From: Natronomonas salina
GTDB lineage: Archaea; Halobacteriota; Halobacteria; Halobacteriales; Haloarculaceae
Direction of reading: 5' to 3'
Length of the DNA: 64,000 nucleotides
Assembly: GCF_013391105.1 (NCBI RefSeq)
Contig: NZ_CP058335.1
Span: 3,348,001 to 3,412,000, forward strand
Shown here: positions 8,945 to 20,290 of the stretch, piece by piece
Numbering within the stretch: the stretch's first letter is position 1
Layout: every line of letters starts with the position of its first letter
The notes under the pieces: model-generated
What the model was told of the DNA's origin: nothing
The model's database searches: none
Seen by the model: only the letters and a program-made list of their open reading frames with translations
Program-made: the position numbers and the translations under genes

Positions 8945-10807
8945 TCAGACGCCGTAGAGCCAGACGATGCCGAGCGTCGTCACCACGGTGAGGATGAGCT
9001 GCAGCGGCGCGCCGATGCGGGTGAAGTCGGTGAACCTGTAGCCGCCGGGGCCGTACACCATGAGGTTCGTCTGGTAGCCGATAGGGGTGAGCATGGCCGT
9101 CGAGGCGGCGAACGTCACCGCGAGGACGAAGGCGAACGGGTCGGCGCCGAGCTGCTGGCCGGCGTCGTAGGCGACCGGGATCATCAGCACGACGCTGGCG
9201 TTGTTGCTGACGACGTTCGTGATCAGCGACGTGAACAGGTAGAAGATGCCGACCATCGCGACGACGCCGACGCCGGCGCTGTTCGCGACGACGACGTCGG
9301 CCAGCCAGGCGGCCGCGCCGGTGTTCTCCATCGCGACGCCGAGCGGGATGAGCCCCGCCAGCAGGAAGATGACGTTCCAGTCGATGGCGTCGTAGACCTC
9401 GTTCGGGCGGACGCAGCCGGTCGCGACCATCGCGATGATGCCCGCCAGCGCCGAGACCATGATGGGGAGGACGCCGAGCGCGGCGACGGCGACGACGGCC
9501 GCGACGATGCCGACGGCGACGGGGATGCGTTCCGAGCGGAAGTCCGGGCGGGTCAGCTCCTGGGCGACGACGAAGTTCCGGTTCGTCTGGAACCGCCGGA
9601 CGGTCTCCTCGTTGGCCTGGATGAGCAGCGTGTCGCCGGCCCGGAGGCGGCGCTCGTCCATCCGCTGGTGGATGATGTCGCCGCCGCGGCGGATCGCCAG
9701 GACGGAGGCGTCGTAGCGCTGCCGGAAGTTCAGCGTCTCCAGGGTCTCCCCCAGCAGGTTCGTATCGGGGGTGAGGACGATCTCGACGAGCCGCTGGTCG
9801 TCGTCGGTCTCCTCCAGCTCCTCGACGGCCTCCTCGTCGGCCTCCAGCAGTTCGTCGGTCACCTCGGCGTCGGGGGCGAACGTCAGCCCCTCCGCGTCCA
9901 TCAGCCCGACGAGGCTCTCGCGGTCGACCCGGAGGACGAGGATGTCGTCGGCGCGGACCTCCTTGCGCGCCAGCGGCTCGTTGAACGCCTGCCCGTTCCG
10001 GATGAGCTGGACGATGTCCGCGTCGACGTCGATGTCCGAGAGGGCGCCCTCGACGGAGCGGCCGATCATCGGCGAGTCCGCCGAGACGACGACCTCGGTC
10101 AGGTACTGCGTCATCTCGAACTCGTCGGTGAGCTCCATCCGCGCCTTCACGCGCTCGGGGAGCAGCCGCGGCGCCGCGACGAGCAGGTACGCCGTCCCGA
10201 CGACGAGCAGGAGCGCGCCGAGGGCCGTGAACTCGAACATCGCGAACGGCTCCGTGGCCTCGCCGCCGACCCGGTCGTAGACGTCGGAGGCGAGGATGTT
10301 CGAGGAGGTGCCGATGAGCGTCAGCATCCCGCCCAGCATCGAGACGTACGACACCGGGATGAGCAGCCGCGACGGCGAGATGCCGGTCCGCTTGGAGAGC
10401 TCCGTCACCATCGGAATCATCACCGCCACGACCGGCGTGTTGTTGATGAAGCCGGCCGTCCCGCCGGAGAGCCCGAGCACGGCGACCAGCTGTCCGGTCG
10501 GGCTGTCGCCGAACCGGTCGGCGATCCGCCTGCCGATGATGTTGACCACGCCCGTCCGGCGGATTCCCTCCGAGAGGACGAACATCGCGAGGACGGTGAT
10601 GGTGGCCGGGTTCGCGAACCCGGAGACCCCGGCCTCGGGCGAGACGCCCGTCATCGGTTCGAGGACGATGAGCGCGACCATCACGCCGATGGCCGTGATG
10701 TCGATCGGCACCGGCTCCGTCACGAAGAACAGCAGGGCCACGAGGATGATGGCGAAGACGACGAGCATGTCCGCCGACACCCCCGTCCCGGCCAGCTGCG
10801 CGAGCAC
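8945..10807 (-). CDS. SLC13/DASS-family permease with two RCK-C (TrkA-C) domains
   Basis: This 620-residue membrane protein has hydrophobic blocks at both ends and a soluble middle. The membrane halves carry SLC13 signatures (GGTAGFINNTPVVAVMIP and TNVVSNNASVVLMIP), typical of sodium-coupled anion transporters. Residues of about 220-430 hold two tandem TrkA-C type domains (GRSVEGALSD..., LLGETLETLNF...). Such permeases often take up sulfate or dicarboxylates; the substrate here is uncertain. The start is GTG 10807, supported by a TATA-like CTTTAGG about 27 nt upstream; ATG 10768 is the alternative. Confidence 0.9.
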   Translation of the reverse strand: MLAQLAGTGVSADMLVVFAIILVALLFFVTEPVPIDITAIGVMVALIVLEPMTGVSPEAGVSGFANPATITVLAMFVLSEGIRRTGVVNIIGRRIADRFGDSPTGQLVAVLGLSGGTAGFINNTPVVAVMIPMVTELSKRTGISPSRLLIPVSYVSMLGGMLTLIGTSSNILASDVYDRVGGEATEPFAMFEFTALGALLLVVGTAYLLVAAPRLLPERVKARMELTDEFEMTQYLTEVVVSADSPMIGRSVEGALSDIDVDADIVQLIRNGQAFNEPLARKEVRADDILVLRVDRESLVGLMDAEGLTFAPDAEVTDELLEADEEAVEELEETDDDQRLVEIVLTPDTNLLGETLETLNFRQRYDASVLAIRRGGDIIHQRMDERRLRAGDTLLIQANEETVRRFQTNRNFVVAQELTRPDFRSERIPVAVGIVAAVVAVAALGVLPIMVSALAGIIAMVATGCVRPNEVYDAIDWNVIFLLAGLIPLGVAMENTGAAAWLADVVVANSAGVGVVAMVGIFYLFTSLITNVVSNNASVVLMIPVAYDAGQQLGADPFAFVLAVTFAASTAMLTPIGYQTNLMVYGPGGYRFTDFTRIGAPLQLILTVVTTLGIVWLYGV

Positions 10808-10850
10808 ACCCGTCGTACTCCCATTCGTCGCCTAAAGCTTACGAACGACC

Positions 10851-10906
10851 TTTTTGCACGCGAACGAGGGTCGCGCCTCCGGCGCGACACCGGTTCGCGG
10901 CAAAAA
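10851..10906. repeat. Nested-palindrome intergenic element, copy A
   Basis: TTTTTGC at 10851 pairs with GCAAAAA ending at 10906. The outer arm continues as CGCGAAC/GTTCGCG, and an inner perfect 8-bp stem GTCGCGCC/GGCGCGAC sits in the middle. It is followed by CGTCGATGAAAAA. The same plan occurs at 26420 and, in weaker form, at 31965. This copy lies between two divergent genes, so it is not simply a terminator. Confidence 0.7.
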
Positions 10907-11072
10907 CGTCGATGAAAAATAGCGCGTGCTCCCTCCGCTTCGCTCCGGTTCGCGCGCGCTACCGGCGGCTCCCTACGGTCGCCGCCGGCGAACCTCGCTC
11001 GCTCCGCTCGCTCGGATGCTCGTTTCGCCCCGTTTCCAAAGGGTTTTCTCGCGGCGGAACGGCCACTCTCGT
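10907..11072. repeat. GC-rich palindromic stretch upstream of 11073
   Basis: This stretch contains a perfect 8-bp inverted repeat CCGGCGGC/GCCGCCGG (10962-10969 with 10981-10988) and several Ser/Arg-rich shadow frames made of repeated CGCTCGCTCCG-like motifs. No gene is supported. TTCC AAAGGG at 11036-11043 is the nearest TATA-like patch to the start at 11073. Confidence 0.45.
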
Positions 11073-11489
11073 ATGGATGGCGGCGGCTCTACGGACATGA
11101 CCCTCGCGTTCGAGCTGGAGGCGCTGAAGCGACTGGCCAGGCCGGAGGAGGTGTTCTCCGACGCCCGCACCTGGAGCGAGTACGTCGGGGTGGTCTCCGA
11201 CAAGCCGACCTACGTCGTGACGAACCTCACCCGGAAGAACCGCATCAGACAGGACTTCTTCTCCGGCCCGCGCGGCCGCGAGGAGAGCCTCGAGAACGTC
11301 AAGAAGCAGTTCGACACCGAGCGGCACGTCTTCGTCGGCGTCGACGACGAGGACGCCGCCCTCGCCGAGTCGGTCGACTGGGAGTACCTCCCCGTCGAGC
11401 AGGCCGCCGAGGCCGCTGACTGGAAGCTCGGCGACCCCGAGGAGGGCCGCGCCGCCGACACCGAAGAGGAGCGCGACGACTGGCCGTAG
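11073..11489 (+). CDS. Conserved haloarchaeal protein, possibly DUF7124-like
   Basis: This 138-residue soluble acidic protein carries MTLAFELEAL, WSEYVGVVSDKPTYVVTN and RIRQDFFSGPRG, a pattern I associate with a haloarchaea-restricted family (possibly the one numbered DUF7124). No catalytic motif is evident. The Rossmann-like alternation of strands and helices around VVTN and HVFVGVDD is only suggestive. ATG 11073 is taken as the start; ATG 11097 is equally possible. The small membrane gene 4 bases downstream is probably co-transcribed. Confidence 0.7.
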   Translation: MDGGGSTDMTLAFELEALKRLARPEEVFSDARTWSEYVGVVSDKPTYVVTNLTRKNRIRQDFFSGPRGREESLENVKKQFDTERHVFVGVDDEDAALAESVDWEYLPVEQAAEAADWKLGDPEEGRAADTEEERDDWP

Positions 11490-11493
11490 CCGG

Positions 11494-11697
11494 ATGTCCG
11501 ACGCGGCGACCCACCCGCTGGTTCTCGCGGCGATCCGCGTCCTCGCAGTCGTCTTCGCTGCTCTCGTCGTCGCGGTCGGGTTCTTCGACAGGTCGCTCGC
11601 CTACGCGCTCGCGGTCGGGCTGATACTCGGCGTCGGGTACGCCGTCGTGGAGTACGTTCGCGGGCGGCTCGGCGACGGACGGACCGGCCACGCTTAA
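11494..11697 (+). CDS. Small two-helix membrane protein
   Basis: This 67-residue protein has two predicted hydrophobic helices (residues about 10-30 and 34-53) and a short arginine-rich tail. It begins 4 bases after the preceding gene and looks coupled to it. No family is recognised. The downstream gene's TATA-like box GCTTAAGG overlaps this stop codon. Confidence 0.6.
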   Translation: MSDAATHPLVLAAIRVLAVVFAALVVAVGFFDRSLAYALAVGLILGVGYAVVEYVRGRLGDGRTGHA

Positions 11698-11721
11698 GGG
11701 GCCGGCGGTCGGCCTCCCGGT

Positions 11722-12585
11722 ATGAGTCTGGACATCGGCGAGGCGTTCCAGGAGGGTATCTCCCGGACGTTCGCCAGGAACGGACTGTTGCTCGCCGCCG
11801 CGTTCGCGGCCGTCGCCCTGGTGACAGCGGTCCTCACGCAGACGATGATGGTGGGGTTCCTGGAGGCGATGCTCGAGACGTTCCAGGGGTTCTCCCCGGA
11901 GGAACTCGGCACGAGCCAGGCGGAGTACGAACAGATGATCGCTGACCTCGAGACCCAACTGGAGACGATCCGCGACACCACACCGTTCGCGCTGGGGCTG
12001 CCCCCGGGCGTCGCCGCCGCCGGGTTGCTGGCCACCGCGTTGATCGCCGAGGCGGTCTCCATCGTCGCGGTCCGCGTGTTCGCGGCCGCCGACGCCGACG
12101 CCGTCTCCCGCGGCGACGTCACGAACAACCTGGTGCTGGCGACGCTGAACGGCTTCGTCGGCGGCATCGTCGTCTGGGGACTCATCTTCGTCGGCCTGGT
12201 GCTGCTCATACTCCCAGGTCTCTTCGCTGCGATCGTCCTCTTCTTCTTCCGGCAGGAGGTCGCGCTGAAGGACAAGAACTTCGTGCAGGCGATGGCCGAC
12301 TCCTGGCGGTTCACCAAGGGCCACCGCATCGAGGTGTTCGCCCTCGGCGCCGTCGTCGTCATCGTCTCCCAGATTAACCTCGCGGCCGGGAGCGCCGTCG
12401 GCTTCCTCTCGACGGCGGGCGGTGAGATCGTGACCGCGCTCCTCGGGGGACTGCTCGCGGCCTTCGGCGCCGCCGTCGCCACGCGCGCGTACGTCCAACT
12501 CGACCGGGACCCCGACCCGGTCGACGAAGGCGGCGCGGACGACCCCTACAACGCCGCGCTCGGCCCCGACGACATCCCCGAGTAG
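11722..12585 (+). CDS. Polytopic membrane protein, DUF7847-like
   Basis: This 287-residue protein has about six hydrophobic segments. It begins with an amphipathic stretch (DIGEAFQEGISRTFARNG) and contains FFRQEVALKDKNFVQAMADSWRFTKGHRIE, a loop also seen in the protein at 54587 (DSLSRSWQLVSGNRWSLFA). The two are clear paralogues in layout and length. The family is common in haloarchaea and its function is unknown. A TATA-like GCTTAAGG lies 24-31 nt before the ATG, consistent with a leaderless transcript. Confidence 0.75.
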   Translation: MSLDIGEAFQEGISRTFARNGLLLAAAFAAVALVTAVLTQTMMVGFLEAMLETFQGFSPEELGTSQAEYEQMIADLETQLETIRDTTPFALGLPPGVAAAGLLATALIAEAVSIVAVRVFAAADADAVSRGDVTNNLVLATLNGFVGGIVVWGLIFVGLVLLILPGLFAAIVLFFFRQEVALKDKNFVQAMADSWRFTKGHRIEVFALGAVVVIVSQINLAAGSAVGFLSTAGGEIVTALLGGLLAAFGAAVATRAYVQLDRDPDPVDEGGADDPYNAALGPDDIPE

Positions 12586-12633
12586 CCGGCCGCGGCATAG
12601 CGTTTTCCCGCTGGAGTCCCTATCCTCGACGTG

Positions 12634-12942
12634 ATGTCCGACACCGAGATCGACGTCGAGGTCGAAGTAGAGGTCGAGGTCGACGAGAACGAACTCGAGA
12701 TCGAGGTCGGCGAGACCGAGGAGGCCGAGGCGGAACTCGAGACCGACGGCCTCGAGATCGAGGTGGAGGTCGAGATCGAACGAGAGGGCGAGGACGAGGA
12801 GGAGGACGAGCACGAGAGCGGTAATGACGAAGCCGAGGGCGACGAGGGGTCCGACGAACCCGAGGACGACACCGCCGAGAGCGCCGACGACGATGAGGAC
12901 CCGTTCGACACGCCCGACGAGGGTGAGTCCCTGCCGGAGTAG
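12634..12942 (+). CDS. Highly acidic repetitive small protein
   Basis: This 102-residue protein is composed almost wholly of Glu, Asp and Val/Ile alternations (EVEVEVEV, DENELEIEVGE) and then an Asp/Glu/Ser tail. The first half could form amphipathic beta strands; the tail should be disordered. No family is recognised. Its reality is supported by an own start (ATG 12634 after GTG) and a TTTT patch about 30 nt upstream, but low-complexity GC-rich sequence easily stays open, so confidence is moderate. Confidence 0.5.
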   Translation: MSDTEIDVEVEVEVEVDENELEIEVGETEEAEAELETDGLEIEVEVEIEREGEDEEEDEHESGNDEAEGDEGSDEPEDDTAESADDDEDPFDTPDEGESLPE

Positions 12943-13023
12943 CGAAGTGGCGTCGGGGGGCGGCTCCCCGCCCCGTCGTCGCGGAACGCTGTTTTTAACC
13001 CGTCGCGTCGCCGAGAGGTGGTG

Positions 13024-13554
13024 ATGGCAGACCCTCGCGTCCCCGGCGGCGACCGCGGGCAGCTCGAACTCCCCTGCGGCGAGACGGTCCACGCCCACCA
13101 GCTGGACATGGGGATGCGCGAGTTCGGCTGCGACTGCGGGGACGTCCACGCGGTCGTCGTCGACGTCCACCCGGTCTCGCGGTTCGTCCCCGAGTCGATC
13201 GGCGACGTGCTCCGGGAGACCATCGAGACCGACGACGAGTTCCCCGAGTTCGGCATCGCCCACGTCATGGGCGTCGTCATGGAGGAGTTCCCCGACGAGG
13301 TCGCCGTCGCCGACGTCTCCGAGGACGGCTCGGTCGGCTACGCGCTCGTGTGGGTGACGGACTTCGACTCCCGGCGGCTCCACGAGATCGTCGTCGAGCT
13401 GCTCGTCGAGCTGATGGAGCACGCGGTCAGCCACGCCGACGAGGAGACGGCCTCGGAGTTCGAGACCCAGATGCTGGATTTCGACGTCGAGGCGTTCGTC
13501 GACGAGTACCGCGACCAGGGGGACTTCGACTCCGAGATCGACACGCCGGTGTGA
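13024..13554 (+). CDS. DUF5815-like haloarchaeal protein
   Basis: This 176-residue protein has an N-terminal CGE...CDCGDVHAVVVDVHP segment that suggests a small metal site, followed by SRFVPESIGDVLRETIET and FGIAHVMGVVMEEFP. The pattern fits the haloarchaeal family DUF5815. The role is unknown. ATG 13024 is chosen over in-frame GTG codons at 13018 and 13021, with TTTTTAA at 12992-12998 placed 26-32 nt upstream as a promoter. Confidence 0.78.
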   Translation: MADPRVPGGDRGQLELPCGETVHAHQLDMGMREFGCDCGDVHAVVVDVHPVSRFVPESIGDVLRETIETDDEFPEFGIAHVMGVVMEEFPDEVAVADVSEDGSVGYALVWVTDFDSRRLHEIVVELLVELMEHAVSHADEETASEFETQMLDFDVEAFVDEYRDQGDFDSEIDTPV

Positions 13555-13693
13555 GACGCCGTCACACGACTCGGCGCTTGTTGTCGGACACTTGTATTTG
13601 GTAAGAACCGCACGCAGTCGGGCGATTCTCGAGAGAGCCCGTCGGACAGCCGTCTGACGGGGTGTTATGGGAACGGAACACATACCGTGTGAC

Positions 13694-13921
13694 ATGGCGA
13701 TTCGCGGGGGCGAGTTCGAACGAATCCGGTCGGTGCTCTCCGAGGCCGACCCGGAGGAACCGCTGACGGCCCGCGAGATCCTCGACCTGCTGGAGGAGCA
13801 TGGCGAGGAGTTCGAGAGCGCCCACCAGGTCGCGACCGTCCTGGGACGGCGCGCGCGGTCGGGGGAGATCGAGGTCATCGAGGACCAGCCCTACCGCTAC
13901 CGCGTCGGCGGCGAGCGCTGA
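13694..13921 (+). CDS. Small winged-helix-like protein
   Basis: This 75-residue protein contains EPLTAREILDLLEEHGEEFESAHQVATVLGRRARSGEIEVIED, a helix-turn-helix plus wing layout typical of small haloarchaeal DNA-binding proteins. The target is unknown. ATG 13694 (MAIRGGEFERI) is preferred; ATG 13667 would add nine residues with no clear conservation pattern. Confidence 0.65.
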   Translation: MAIRGGEFERIRSVLSEADPEEPLTAREILDLLEEHGEEFESAHQVATVLGRRARSGEIEVIEDQPYRYRVGGER

Positions 13922-14207
13922 CCTGGAGTCGTCCCAGAGGCGGTCTTCGTTCTGCAGCCACTACCGTATCGAGAGCCCGGAGCCCCGGGCGCGCTCGATG
14001 TCGACGGATTCAGGTTCCCCCGTCGCCTCGCTACGAACAACGTAGCCGTAGTGCGGTTCTCACGGGTGTCCGAACGGCTTCTCTCCGGAGATCCGGCCGC
14101 TCGCCGACCCTGACGGCGATCGAGCGCCGGTACGAATTTCGAACTGTCGCTACGAAATCCGTACTCTATCGCCGGGCTTATTACGATGTACGAACTTCGG
14201 TCGAGTA
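13922..14207 (+). promoter_or_regulatory. carB upstream region with TACGAA repeats
   Basis: No gene is seen in these 286 bases. Three copies of a TACGAANTTCG-like motif occur at 14131, 14151 and 14189, spaced 20 and 38 bases, so two helical turns separate the first pair. A related TACGAACAACG lies at 14032 inside CTACGAACAACGTAG. The probable TATA box CTTATTA (14178-14184) is 24-30 nt before the carB ATG and lies between the second and third copies, a position suited to an operator array. Confidence 0.5.
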
Positions 14208-17450
<3,243 letters not shown>

Positions 17451-17560
17451 GGTCGACTCGGTAGCACTGCGTTCGGTCTATTTCTTCGACGGTCGATCCC
17501 CCGTGGAGCCGTGCGGTCGGTAGAAAGGTCGATCGGGAATCGGGGAGCGGCGCGGGTCCG

Positions 17561-17905
17561 TCAGTCCAGCAGCGGCGCGACGCGGTCGTCGCCCTCGAGG
17601 TGCGCGCTGACCTCGCCGGCGTCGACCGTCAGCGAGTACTCCGGTCGGCCCTTGCCGACGGGCGAGCGGTCGTCCGGCCGGCTCTCGTCGACGATCTCCG
17701 TCTCCGTGAGGCCGTTGAGAGCCCGCATCACGTCGGCCTCAGAGAGGTGGCCCATCTCCTCGGCGGCCTCCCGGTCGAGGCGCTCCGAGGCCGCCTCCCT
17801 GATCTCGGCGGTGTTCAGCGGGGCGGTGCCGGACTCCTCGGCGTCGGCCAGACAACAGAGGACGATGCGCTGGGCCAGCGACGTCTCGTCGAGGTTGGCG
17901 CTCAT
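17561..17905 (-). CDS. Winged-helix DNA-binding protein
   Basis: This 114-residue protein has a helical N-terminus (LAQRIVLCCLADAEE), a probable recognition region (LSEADVMRALNGLTETEIVDE) and a C-terminal wing (GRPEYSLTVD). It looks like a small haloarchaeal transcription factor of the winged-helix type. The start ATG 17905 is preferred to upstream in-frame codons because an ACTAAAC box lies about 28 nt before it. It is divergent from the membrane gene at 18087. Confidence 0.65.
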   Translation of the reverse strand: MSANLDETSLAQRIVLCCLADAEESGTAPLNTAEIREAASERLDREAAEEMGHLSEADVMRALNGLTETEIVDESRPDDRSPVGKGRPEYSLTVDAGEVSAHLEGDDRVAPLLD

Positions 17906-18086
17906 AGAGTAGTATTCGGCCACCGAGAAGTTTAGTGTTCCCCTGTCTCGTATGTGTATTATCCGCACGGCCGGACGCCGCACCCAACGTCGGGGGCCCG
18001 TGTCCGGGACCGCGTAGAACGGGTTTTTCGACCCGGATAATCGAGCGAACGATTAACTTGGCTGCGCTCGACCCCGCGACCGAACC

Positions 18087-18524
18087 ATGTCGGAGGACCC
18101 ATTCGCGGAGAGCGCCGTCACGCCGGAGCGGATCGGGCTGGCCGCGTTCGCGACGACGGTCCCGGCGTTCGCGTATCTCGGCCACACCCTCTTCGATGAC
18201 GTGCTGTTCGGTGGCCTCGTGGGTATCGCCCTCGGGTCCGGGACGCTGCTGTACCTCCCGTACATCCTGCGTCGGTCGGTCGTCGAGCAGGGGGACGCGT
18301 GGGCCGAGGCGATGGGCGATGGATACGTCCCGAGGGCCGCCGCCGGGATGGCGCTGACCGTCGGGGGCTTCGTCGCCCTCACCGGTCGGTTCGTCGTCGA
18401 GGCGGAGCTCCTCCGACCGCTGCTCGTGGGCGCCGTCGTCGCCGTCCTGGTCTACCTCCCGATCAGCTACGCGCTGCCGCCGCTGTCGGCCTTCGACGAG
18501 GTCGACCCCCGGTTCGGGGACTGA
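18087..18524 (+). CDS. Small polytopic membrane protein
   Basis: This 145-residue protein has four hydrophobic helices in two pairs, separated by a charged loop (RRSVVEQGDAWAEAMGDGY). No recognised family. GATTAACTT lies upstream as a possible TATA box. It may be co-regulated with the divergent winged-helix gene, which is inference. Confidence 0.6.
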   Translation: MSEDPFAESAVTPERIGLAAFATTVPAFAYLGHTLFDDVLFGGLVGIALGSGTLLYLPYILRRSVVEQGDAWAEAMGDGYVPRAAAGMALTVGGFVALTGRFVVEAELLRPLLVGAVVAVLVYLPISYALPPLSAFDEVDPRFGD

Positions 18525-18596
18525 GACGGGGCAGAGCATTCCGCGCACCCGTCGCGTTTCCACAGGGTTTAGCCCTCCGGCCGCAAGGCCCAGGAT

Positions 18597-19154
18597 ATGG
18601 ACATCGAGGAGGTCTTCCCGGAGATCGAGACCATCGCGGACGACTCGCTGCGGACCGGCGTCTCGACGGCGTGGACGACCGCTGCTGGCATCAACGGCCT
18701 GGAGGTCGAGGAGCTCCCCGAGGTGCCGTGGCTGCCGGCGACCCAGCGCGAACTCGACATCGAGGCCGAGGAGGCGCTGCTCGTCGACCACGTCCGCGAC
18801 GTGGCCTCGTGTGCGGTCGGGCTCGCGGAGTCGCTGCTCTCGCGGGACGACGACCTCGAGGTCGACCTCGACACCGTCATCGCGGGCGCGCTGGTCCACG
18901 ATGTCTCGAAGCTCTACGAGTTCGACGGCATGGAGCGCACCGAGGTCGGCGAACTGCTCGGCCACCCCTACTACGGCGTCGCCGTCGTCTCCCGGGCGAA
19001 CCTCCCCGTCGAGATCGCCCACGTCGTCCTCTCTCACTCCTCGCGGACGACCGTCGAGCCGGCGACGCTGGAGGCCGAGATCGTCCGCCGGGCCGACGAG
19101 GTCGCGGCGGCGAAGCTCCGGGCCGGCGCCGTGGACGACCTGCGCGAGGCCTGA
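18597..19154 (+). CDS. HD-domain phosphohydrolase-like protein
   Basis: This 185-residue protein contains HD-superfamily metal ligands: the first His in LVDHVRDVASCA, the paired HD in LVHDVSKLYEF, and later His residues in GHPYYG and VLSHSS, with a final Asp in RRADEVAAAK. A metal-dependent phosphohydrolase is likely. The substrate is not evident. A GGTTTAGCC box lies about 28 nt upstream of the ATG. Confidence 0.82.
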   Translation: MDIEEVFPEIETIADDSLRTGVSTAWTTAAGINGLEVEELPEVPWLPATQRELDIEAEEALLVDHVRDVASCAVGLAESLLSRDDDLEVDLDTVIAGALVHDVSKLYEFDGMERTEVGELLGHPYYGVAVVSRANLPVEIAHVVLSHSSRTTVEPATLEAEIVRRADEVAAAKLRAGAVDDLREA

Positions 19155-19200
19155 ACCCGCCGAGCGCAAGGGCTAACCGTCCTGCCGACGAGCGTCGGCC

Positions 19201-19569
19201 ATGAGCGAGGAGGCGGAACTCACCGAGGAGGAGCGCCAGCGGAAACACCTCCGGCTGGTCGGCTACGGCATCGCTGTCTCCGGCCTGCTGACGCTGTTGG
19301 TCGCTTCCGTCAGCACCCGACCGTACGGTATCCTCGTGTGGGGCCTCGGCGGGCTCGCCGTCGCAGCGCTCGTCCTCGAGGCGACGCAGGGCGGGGCCCG
19401 CGGGCTCTCTCTGGGCCTGCTGACCGGCTCCTTCGGCGTCTGGATCTGGCCGCACCTCGACGGCGGCAGCTACTACATGCTCGGCGTCCTGCTGGTCGCC
19501 GTCGGGGCGCTCAACGCGGCGCTGACGCCGCACTTCCGGCGGTTCGGCGAGCGGCTGGCCGAGAGATAG
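19201..19569 (+). CDS. Small membrane protein, four helices
   Basis: This 122-residue protein has an acidic cytoplasmic N-terminus with EEERQRKHLRL and then four hydrophobic helices. It ends in a basic tail (RRFGERLAER). No family is recognised. GGGCTAACC about 27 nt upstream is a suitable promoter element, suggesting its own leaderless transcript after the HD gene. Confidence 0.62.
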   Translation: MSEEAELTEEERQRKHLRLVGYGIAVSGLLTLLVASVSTRPYGILVWGLGGLAVAALVLEATQGGARGLSLGLLTGSFGVWIWPHLDGGSYYMLGVLLVAVGALNAALTPHFRRFGERLAER

Positions 19570-19609
19570 GGCGGCGATTTCTGCGTGGGAAAGATATCGG
19601 ATACGGGGA

Positions 19610-19617
19610 AAATATTT
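19610..19617 (+). promoter_or_regulatory. TATA-type promoter and small palindrome for vapBC
   Basis: AAATATTT, a perfect 8-bp palindrome, lies 26-33 nt before the vapB ATG, in the position of the archaeal TATA box. VapB antitoxins often repress their own promoter, so this may be both TATA and operator (inference). Confidence 0.5.
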
Positions 19618-19642
19618 CTACATTCCCACCGTAGGAACGCTC

Positions 19643-19873
19643 ATGACCGACGCGAAGCTGGACGACCGGGGTCGTCTCACCCTGCCGAAGGAGCTCCGGG
19701 AACGGCACGGCGACCGCTATCACATCGTCGAGCTGCACGACGGGATCAAGCTCGTCCCGGTGGCCGAGGACCCGCTGGAGGCCCTCCGGGAGACGTTCGC
19801 GGACGTCCAGAAGACCCCCGAGGAACTCCGGGATGGCGCACGCGAGGCCGCGCTCGACGAGGCGGGTCGGTGA
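19643..19873 (+). CDS. vapB: AbrB-type antitoxin, VapB
   Basis: This 76-residue protein has a swapped-hairpin AbrB N-terminus (KLDDRGRLTLPKELRERHGDRYHI) followed by a C-terminal tail rich in Glu and Arg that should wrap the toxin. It would neutralise the PIN toxin encoded next and repress the operon. The stop TGA is immediately followed by the toxin ATG, with no gap. Confidence 0.85.
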   Translation: MTDAKLDDRGRLTLPKELRERHGDRYHIVELHDGIKLVPVAEDPLEALRETFADVQKTPEELRDGAREAALDEAGR

Positions 19874-20248
19874 ATGTACGCGGAGACGGACTTCCTCCTC
19901 GCGCTCGTCAAGGACGACGACTGGCTCGGTGACGCCGCCGAGGCGGTCTACCGCGAGCACGCCGACGACCTCTGGACGTCCCGATTCACGCTCGTCGAAC
20001 TGCTGATGGTCGCATACCGGGAGGACCTCGACGCCGAACGGATGGTCGTGAACGCGGCGAGCCTGCTGGACGTGCGCGGTGACGCGGACTCGGTCGTCGC
20101 CGCGGCGACGTACGTCGCCGACCACGGGTTCACGCCCTTCGACGCGCTCCACCTGGTCGAGTCCGACGGCGACACCATCGTCTCGAGCGACGGGACCTAC
20201 GAATCGTTCGCCCCCCGGCTGGACCTGCGCGATGTCGACGCCGAGTGA
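19874..20248 (+). CDS. vapC: PIN-domain ribonuclease toxin VapC
   Basis: This 124-residue PIN protein has acidic residues in the expected order: Asp in YAETDFLLALVK, Glu in RFTLVELLMVAY, Asp in GFTPFDALHLVE and Asp in IVSSDGTYE. These form the metal site of VapC RNases. It lies directly after vapB without a gap. Unlike the second vapC in this window (48-50 kb), this copy is intact. Confidence 0.87.
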   Translation: MYAETDFLLALVKDDDWLGDAAEAVYREHADDLWTSRFTLVELLMVAYREDLDAERMVVNAASLLDVRGDADSVVAAATYVADHGFTPFDALHLVESDGDTIVSSDGTYESFAPRLDLRDVDAE

Positions 20249-20290
20249 GCGTCCGCAACCTCTAAACGCGCCTCGGACCTTCCCCCGGTA

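Noticed and set aside
11299-13878. Minus-strand frame of 859 codons
   Set aside because: It spans five plausible plus-strand genes, is low in complexity and shows no family pattern; it is open only because stop codons are rare at high GC.
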